From Balneolales bacterium (GTDB taxonomy: Bacteria; Bacteroidota; Rhodothermia; Balneolales; Natronogracilivirgulaceae), in contig SLLW01000024.1 in the NCBI GenBank assembly GCA_007133875.1, positions 1 to 8,957 on the forward strand: a stretch of 8,957 nucleotides of DNA, read 5' to 3'. Positions 6,267 to 8,957 of this stretch are shown here, piece by piece. Each line of letters opens with the position of its first letter. The first letter of the stretch is position 1. The notes under the pieces are model-generated. The model saw only the letters and a program-made list of their open reading frames with translations. It did no database searches and was not told the origin of the DNA. The position numbers and the translations under genes are program-made.

Positions 6267-6281
6267 TGCCCATGATGGGCA
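6267..6281. promoter_or_regulatory. palindrome TGCCCATGATGGGCA
   Basis: Perfect 7-bp arms flank a single central G. The site overlaps the upstream edge of leader copy B, about 100 bp before the fibre gene ATG, and could be an operator or, in RNA, a hairpin too tight to be stable. Copy A keeps only part of it (ATGAGTGGG), so it is specific to the second gene. Confidence 0.35.
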
Positions 6282-6380
6282 CATGCTCTGACACACATGC
6301 GAATGATTAAAAACTGTCATCACATTATATCTGACCTTGGAACCGAAGATCACAAAGTGAAATCCAAAAAAATAAAACAG
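6272..6380 (+). repeat. leader repeat, copy B (promoter/5' UTR of fibre gene)
   Basis: This is the second copy of the leader described at 5564-5672. It keeps CTCTG-ACACACA, GACCTTGGAACCGAAGATCAC and GTGAAATC at the same distances from the ATG, apart from single-base insertions. The CATTAT hexamer (6323-6328) aligns with CATACT of copy A. Because this block matches the untranslated leader of the previous gene, an upstream ATG at 6297 that lies inside it is not the real start. Confidence 0.75.
6350..6360. promoter_or_regulatory. inverted repeat TCACAAAGTGA in leader copy B
   Basis: TCAC and GTGA arms flank a 3-base centre, 20 bp before the fibre-gene ATG. This is the counterpart of TCACGACGTGA in copy A. 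Confidence 0.4.
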
Positions 6381-7940
6381 ATGAAAACTCCTGCTACACT
6401 CTCAATTCTGGCCCTGTTAAGCATCTTCATTATCAGTGATGCCGCCGCGCAAGTACCCTCCGGATTCAATTTTCAGGCGGTCGCCCGCGACGGCAGCGGC
6501 AACCTTCTGACCAATCAGGATATCGGTGTGCGCATTGAAATTCTGGAAGTTTCCGATGACGGATCAGCCGTTTATTCCGAAACGCACCTGGTCAACTCGG
6601 GAAATGACGGATTACTGCATCTGGTCATCGGTCAGGGTGATTCCCAGGATGATTTTTCCGCGGTCAACTGGGCCGGTGAGTCTCATTTTGTGCGGCTGGC
6701 GATAGATCCATCCGGCGGGTCCAACTACGAAGAACTCGGTGTCACCCAGCTTTTCTCGGTGCCGTATGCCATGGTAGCCCACAATGTGATCGAAGGTTAT
6801 TCGGTCGGTGAAGAGGCGATCACCGAATACCATCTCAATACATCCGATGGGGACACCTCATTCACCATCCATGCATCCGGAAGCGAAAGCCTCTCCGCCC
6901 TCAGGGTAAATGCCAATACCGATGACCAGAATGTCGGTATCCGCAGCAACGCCCAGTCGGAGAGCAGTTCATCCCAGATTCAGGTCGGGGTCTGGGGGAC
7001 AGCCATGGGTGATGCCACCGGGTCCCATTATGCACTACTCGGACAGAGCAGCAGCCAGGGCCGGTACAATTACGGCGCATATGGCAGTGCCTCCGGCGAA
7101 GGCTCCGGCGAGATTGTCTATATCGGTGATGAGGATGAATTTGCAGGATCCTTCAATATTGGTGGCGGGTTCTACTCCTCCGGCAACATTAACGGGAACC
7201 TGGGTGTCGAAGGTGTAGCCAGTGGCTCGGCAGGTGAACGGGTCAATATCGGTGTGGAAGGCCGGGCCATTGCCACTTCCGGCGCCGAAAACATTGGGGT
7301 CAATGGCTTCGCCGAAGGGTCAACCCATGTCAATTTTGCCACTTCCGGAATAGCGGAAGGCGAACATGGTCGTAATGTCGCAATCCGCGGATTGGCATTT
7401 AACGGTGACGCGAATATCGGAGGTTATTTCCGTGCCGCAGATACCGCGGCGGTATTTCACGGTCCGGTCACGGTCGTCAACAGTGAACTGATCGTTAACG
7501 GAAACATCACACATACCGGTGATATCAATCAAACCTCAGACCGTAACCTGAAAGCAGAAATCGAACCGCTCCGTGTCGGATTGGCTGCTATTATGCAGCT
7601 GCGTCCCAAAACGTACCGGTTTCGCGGCGACGGCTCCTATAAGGGAATGACACTGGCTCCCGGCAAGCGGATGGGACTCATTGCCCAGGATGTTGCACAC
7701 GTGCTGCCTGCGCTGGTCACAACAAAAACCCATCAGTACACCGAAGAAGTTTGGGTGGATGCCGATGCCGCCGGCCCTGACAGTCACACAGGATCCGGCA
7801 GTGCTGAAACGGTGCAAAAGACCATGGAATACCAGTCGATGAACTACACCGAACTGATTCCCGTACTGATCAAGGCTGTTCAGGAACAACAGGAAGAGAT
7901 TGAACTGCTGCGCGAAGAGCTTGCCCGGATGCGGGAGTAA
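6381..7940 (+). CDS. tail-fibre-like surface protein with peptidase S74 chaperone domain
   Basis: This 519-residue protein has a signal peptide with cleavage probably after SDAAA (residue 23). Residues about 26-135 (GFNFQAVARDGSGNLLTN...VNWAGESHFVRLAID...QLFSVPYAMVAHN) match an N-terminal module widespread in Bacteroidota tail-fibre-domain proteins. Residues about 200-360 are glycine-rich with loose repeats such as NIGVEGRAIA, NIGVNGFAEG and AIRGLAFNG, typical of a trimeric beta-structured shaft. The C-terminus is an S74 intramolecular chaperone with SDRNLK at 386-391; Ser386 and Lys391 correspond to the self-cleavage dyad of phage endosialidases. MGLIAQDV follows at about 431, then a coiled coil at about 495-519. 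It should trimerise and release its chaperone by autoproteolysis. It lacks a T9SS sorting domain. I chose the ATG at 6381 because the signal peptide starts there and the sequence before it is the repeated leader. Confidence 0.9.
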   Translation: MKTPATLSILALLSIFIISDAAAQVPSGFNFQAVARDGSGNLLTNQDIGVRIEILEVSDDGSAVYSETHLVNSGNDGLLHLVIGQGDSQDDFSAVNWAGESHFVRLAIDPSGGSNYEELGVTQLFSVPYAMVAHNVIEGYSVGEEAITEYHLNTSDGDTSFTIHASGSESLSALRVNANTDDQNVGIRSNAQSESSSSQIQVGVWGTAMGDATGSHYALLGQSSSQGRYNYGAYGSASGEGSGEIVYIGDEDEFAGSFNIGGGFYSSGNINGNLGVEGVASGSAGERVNIGVEGRAIATSGAENIGVNGFAEGSTHVNFATSGIAEGEHGRNVAIRGLAFNGDANIGGYFRAADTAAVFHGPVTVVNSELIVNGNITHTGDINQTSDRNLKAEIEPLRVGLAAIMQLRPKTYRFRGDGSYKGMTLAPGKRMGLIAQDVAHVLPALVTTKTHQYTEEVWVDADAAGPDSHTGSGSAETVQKTMEYQSMNYTELIPVLIKAVQEQQEEIELLREELARMRE

Positions 7941-7990
7941 AACCGGGTTCGTGTTTCTTTGCGGATATTGATTTCGAATACGCTCCGTCC

Positions 7991-8024
7991 GAGAGTCGGG
8001 TATGACCGGCTACGGCCGGCTCTC
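7991..8024 (+). terminator. hairpin downstream of fibre gene, possible terminator
   Basis: GAGAGTCGG (7991-7999) pairs with CCGGCTCTC (8016-8024) through 9 base pairs including one G-T (G-U in RNA), with a 16-base loop. It lies 50 bp after the fibre-gene stop codon. No T-run follows, so it is not a classical intrinsic terminator. It may stabilise the transcript's 3' end. Confidence 0.3.
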
Positions 8025-8121
8025 TGACGGGATGCGTTTGGCTCTCCCGTGTCATGGATGTGACGCCCCGTCCTGTCCAACCGGGGACTCTGCCGGATTA
8101 TGTAGCAGGCCCCGGAATCAT

Positions 8122-8157
8122 AACACAGATGTCCCGTTCAACACAGATGTCCCGATC
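8122..8157. repeat. 18-bp tandem duplication
   Basis: Two adjacent copies of AACACAGATGTCCCG(T/A)TC differ at one base (8137 T, 8155 A). A further AAC follows the second copy. It lies in non-coding DNA between the fibre gene and the membrane protein gene. Confidence 0.85.
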
Positions 8158-8267
8158 AACGTGCGCTCCAGAGTCAGACACATGGAATTACCTGTACAAA
8201 ACGATATATTGGGAAAATAAAAAATCACCCGTAACATCATCCCGCAAACGGAGGAAAGGACGCATCA

Positions 8268-8696
8268 GTGCTACAACATCTGGCTTATAACTGGTTTCTT
8301 GTTTTCTACAGCGTACTGGCCCTGTTGCTGATCATCCAGGGCCTCATCTGGCTGATTCGCCCGGCTCCTTTTTACTACTCACTGCGGGATGCCGCCGGTT
8401 ATGAACGCCGCCCGGCGGCCTTGCTCAAATCGGCCCGATACCTCTTCCTTTTTTCCACAGTATCGCTCATTTTTGCTTTTATCATGCGATCTGTCATTGA
8501 TATTGTCTTTACGCTCGGGTTGGTCAGCCTCTCGTTTACGTTCCTGACCCTGCTGGGCCGATGGCCGCACATCCGCGTACTGATACCGGAACACCCCGCT
8601 TCCATGATGCGCATTTTGCGTTATCTCGGGCTTTTCGGATTATCAACAGCGCTGGTGCTTTCCCTGCTTGTCTACCGGATTGTCGTCTTCGCCTGA
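8268..8696 (+). CDS. four-helix membrane protein, hypothetical
   Basis: This 142-residue protein is not recognised. Hydrophobic segments at about 9-31, 57-73, 76-96 and 117-139 predict four membrane helices. A loop containing RPAPFYYSLRDAAGYERRPA (about 31-50) follows the first. The start is a GTG: AAAGGA lies 7 bp upstream and GGAGG slightly further, the strongest ribosome binding region in the window. The first in-frame ATG is far inside (about residue 74) and would lose two helices. The stop is 28 bp before the next gene, so the two are probably co-transcribed. The conserved-looking length and clean membrane topology support a real gene. No catalytic or binding motif is seen. Confidence 0.75.
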   Translation: MLQHLAYNWFLVFYSVLALLLIIQGLIWLIRPAPFYYSLRDAAGYERRPAALLKSARYLFLFSTVSLIFAFIMRSVIDIVFTLGLVSLSFTFLTLLGRWPHIRVLIPEHPASMMRILRYLGLFGLSTALVLSLLVYRIVVFA

Positions 8697-8724
8697 CCGG
8701 CTGCACCCTGAATCCACCTCACAC

Positions 8725-8957
8725 ATGGCGTTTATCAAATCGGGACATCACGGATTATTTCTGCCGGATGCGGGAGTTGCTTTCGACGGGCCCGTTCCCC
8801 GGGAGCATGAGGGTTCGGTGTTTATCTCTCATGCCCATGCCGATCATACCCCGCAAAGCCGCAAGCTGACCGTTTTTGCCTCTCCCGCGACAGCGGATCT
8901 GATGCGTGCCCGGGGTCATACCGGAACCATCCATCCGGTCCCGTTTGGCGAAACGGT
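8725..8957 (+). CDS. metallo-beta-lactamase-fold hydrolase/nuclease, N-terminal part
   Basis: The first 77 residues are visible, and the frame is open to the window end. VFISHAHADHT at about 32-42 is the metal-binding HxHxDH motif of the metallo-beta-lactamase fold, with His36, His38, Asp40 and His41. The preceding GLFLPDAGVAFDGP and the following FASPATADLMRARG resemble the RNA-processing and ligase-associated DNA exonuclease branch (CPSF/Artemis-like). The beta-CASP region or its absence would decide this, but it lies outside the window. The ATG at 8725 is used because the fold's first strands begin directly after it; no ribosome binding site is evident. It starts 28 bp after the membrane protein gene, so translation may rely on the same transcript. 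Confidence 0.85.
   Translation, partial: MAFIKSGHHGLFLPDAGVAFDGPVPREHEGSVFISHAHADHTPQSRKLTVFASPATADLMRARGHTGTIHPVPFGET

Larger units (their letters stand above)
7941..8267. other. gene-poor intergenic region
   Basis: This 327-bp stretch shows no gene I can support. Open frames from 8002 and 8054 have no ribosome binding site and no recognisable protein features. It contains a hairpin at 7991-8024, an 18-bp tandem duplication at 8122-8157, and the ribosome binding site of the next gene at its right end. Confidence 0.6.

Noticed and set aside
6297..6380. Upstream ATG giving a 28-residue N-terminal extension of the fibre protein
   Set aside because: The stretch aligns with the untranslated leader of the preceding gene, and the signal peptide begins at the ATG at 6381.
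6381..7940. Prophage remnant
   Set aside because: The S74 domain alone suggests phage, but the signal peptide, the Bacteroidota-type N-terminal module and the absence of any phage neighbour point to a cellular surface protein.
8002..8290. Plus-strand open frames of 72 and 78 codons
   Set aside because: They lack ribosome binding sites and protein-like composition, overlap each other, and contain an 18-bp non-coding type duplication.

Overview
The window looks like chromosomal DNA from a member of the Fibrobacterota-Chlorobiota-Bacteroidota group, most plausibly a Balneolota or Rhodothermota relative. The evidence is a type IX secretion (T9SS) sorting domain with a YPNPFNPSTTISYDLP-type motif, a widespread Bacteroidota-type N-terminal module on a tail-fibre-like protein, mostly weak Shine-Dalgarno sequences, and a base composition around 50% GC (estimated by eye). 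No phage, IS element, CRISPR array, tRNA, rRNA or recognisable defence system is visible. I did not find a clear new multi-gene system. The most unusual structure is a pair of duplicated 5' leaders in front of two exported-protein genes.

Layout. Positions 1-50 hold a degenerate 10-bp tandem repeat. Four minus-strand genes follow from right to left: acyP (acylphosphatase, 2103-2384), thpR (RNA 2',3'-cyclic phosphodiesterase, 1518-2087), a small two-helix membrane protein (1088-1303) and a membrane-anchored alpha/beta hydrolase (114-962). acyP and thpR are 15 bp apart and form a likely operon read from a divergent promoter region at 2385-2472. On the other side of that region a CaCA-family Na+/Ca2+ antiporter gene runs on the plus strand (2473-3411). 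It meets, tail to tail with an 11-bp overlap, a minus-strand GH13 cyclomaltodextrinase/neopullulanase-like gene (3401-5278). That gene carries an 18-bp in-frame tandem repeat near its 3' end.

After an AT-rich divergent intergenic region (5279-5672) come two plus-strand genes for exported proteins: a very small T9SS cargo protein (5673-6191) and a tail-fibre-like protein with a C-terminal peptidase S74 intramolecular chaperone (6381-7940). Both are preceded by a related leader of about 109 bp. The leader shows gene-like conservation outside coding sequence, fixes the start of the second gene at 6381, and suggests the two surface proteins are regulated together.

A gene-poor stretch (7941-8267) with a hairpin and an 18-bp tandem duplication separates these from a second plus-strand pair: a four-helix membrane protein (8268-8696) and the start of a metallo-beta-lactamase-fold nuclease or hydrolase (8725 to the window end).

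Functionally this is a mixture of housekeeping enzymes (acyl-phosphate and RNA-end hydrolysis, cation exchange, maltodextrin hydrolysis) and cell-surface proteins. Only the leader-sharing pair and the acyP-thpR pair show sequence evidence of working or being expressed together.
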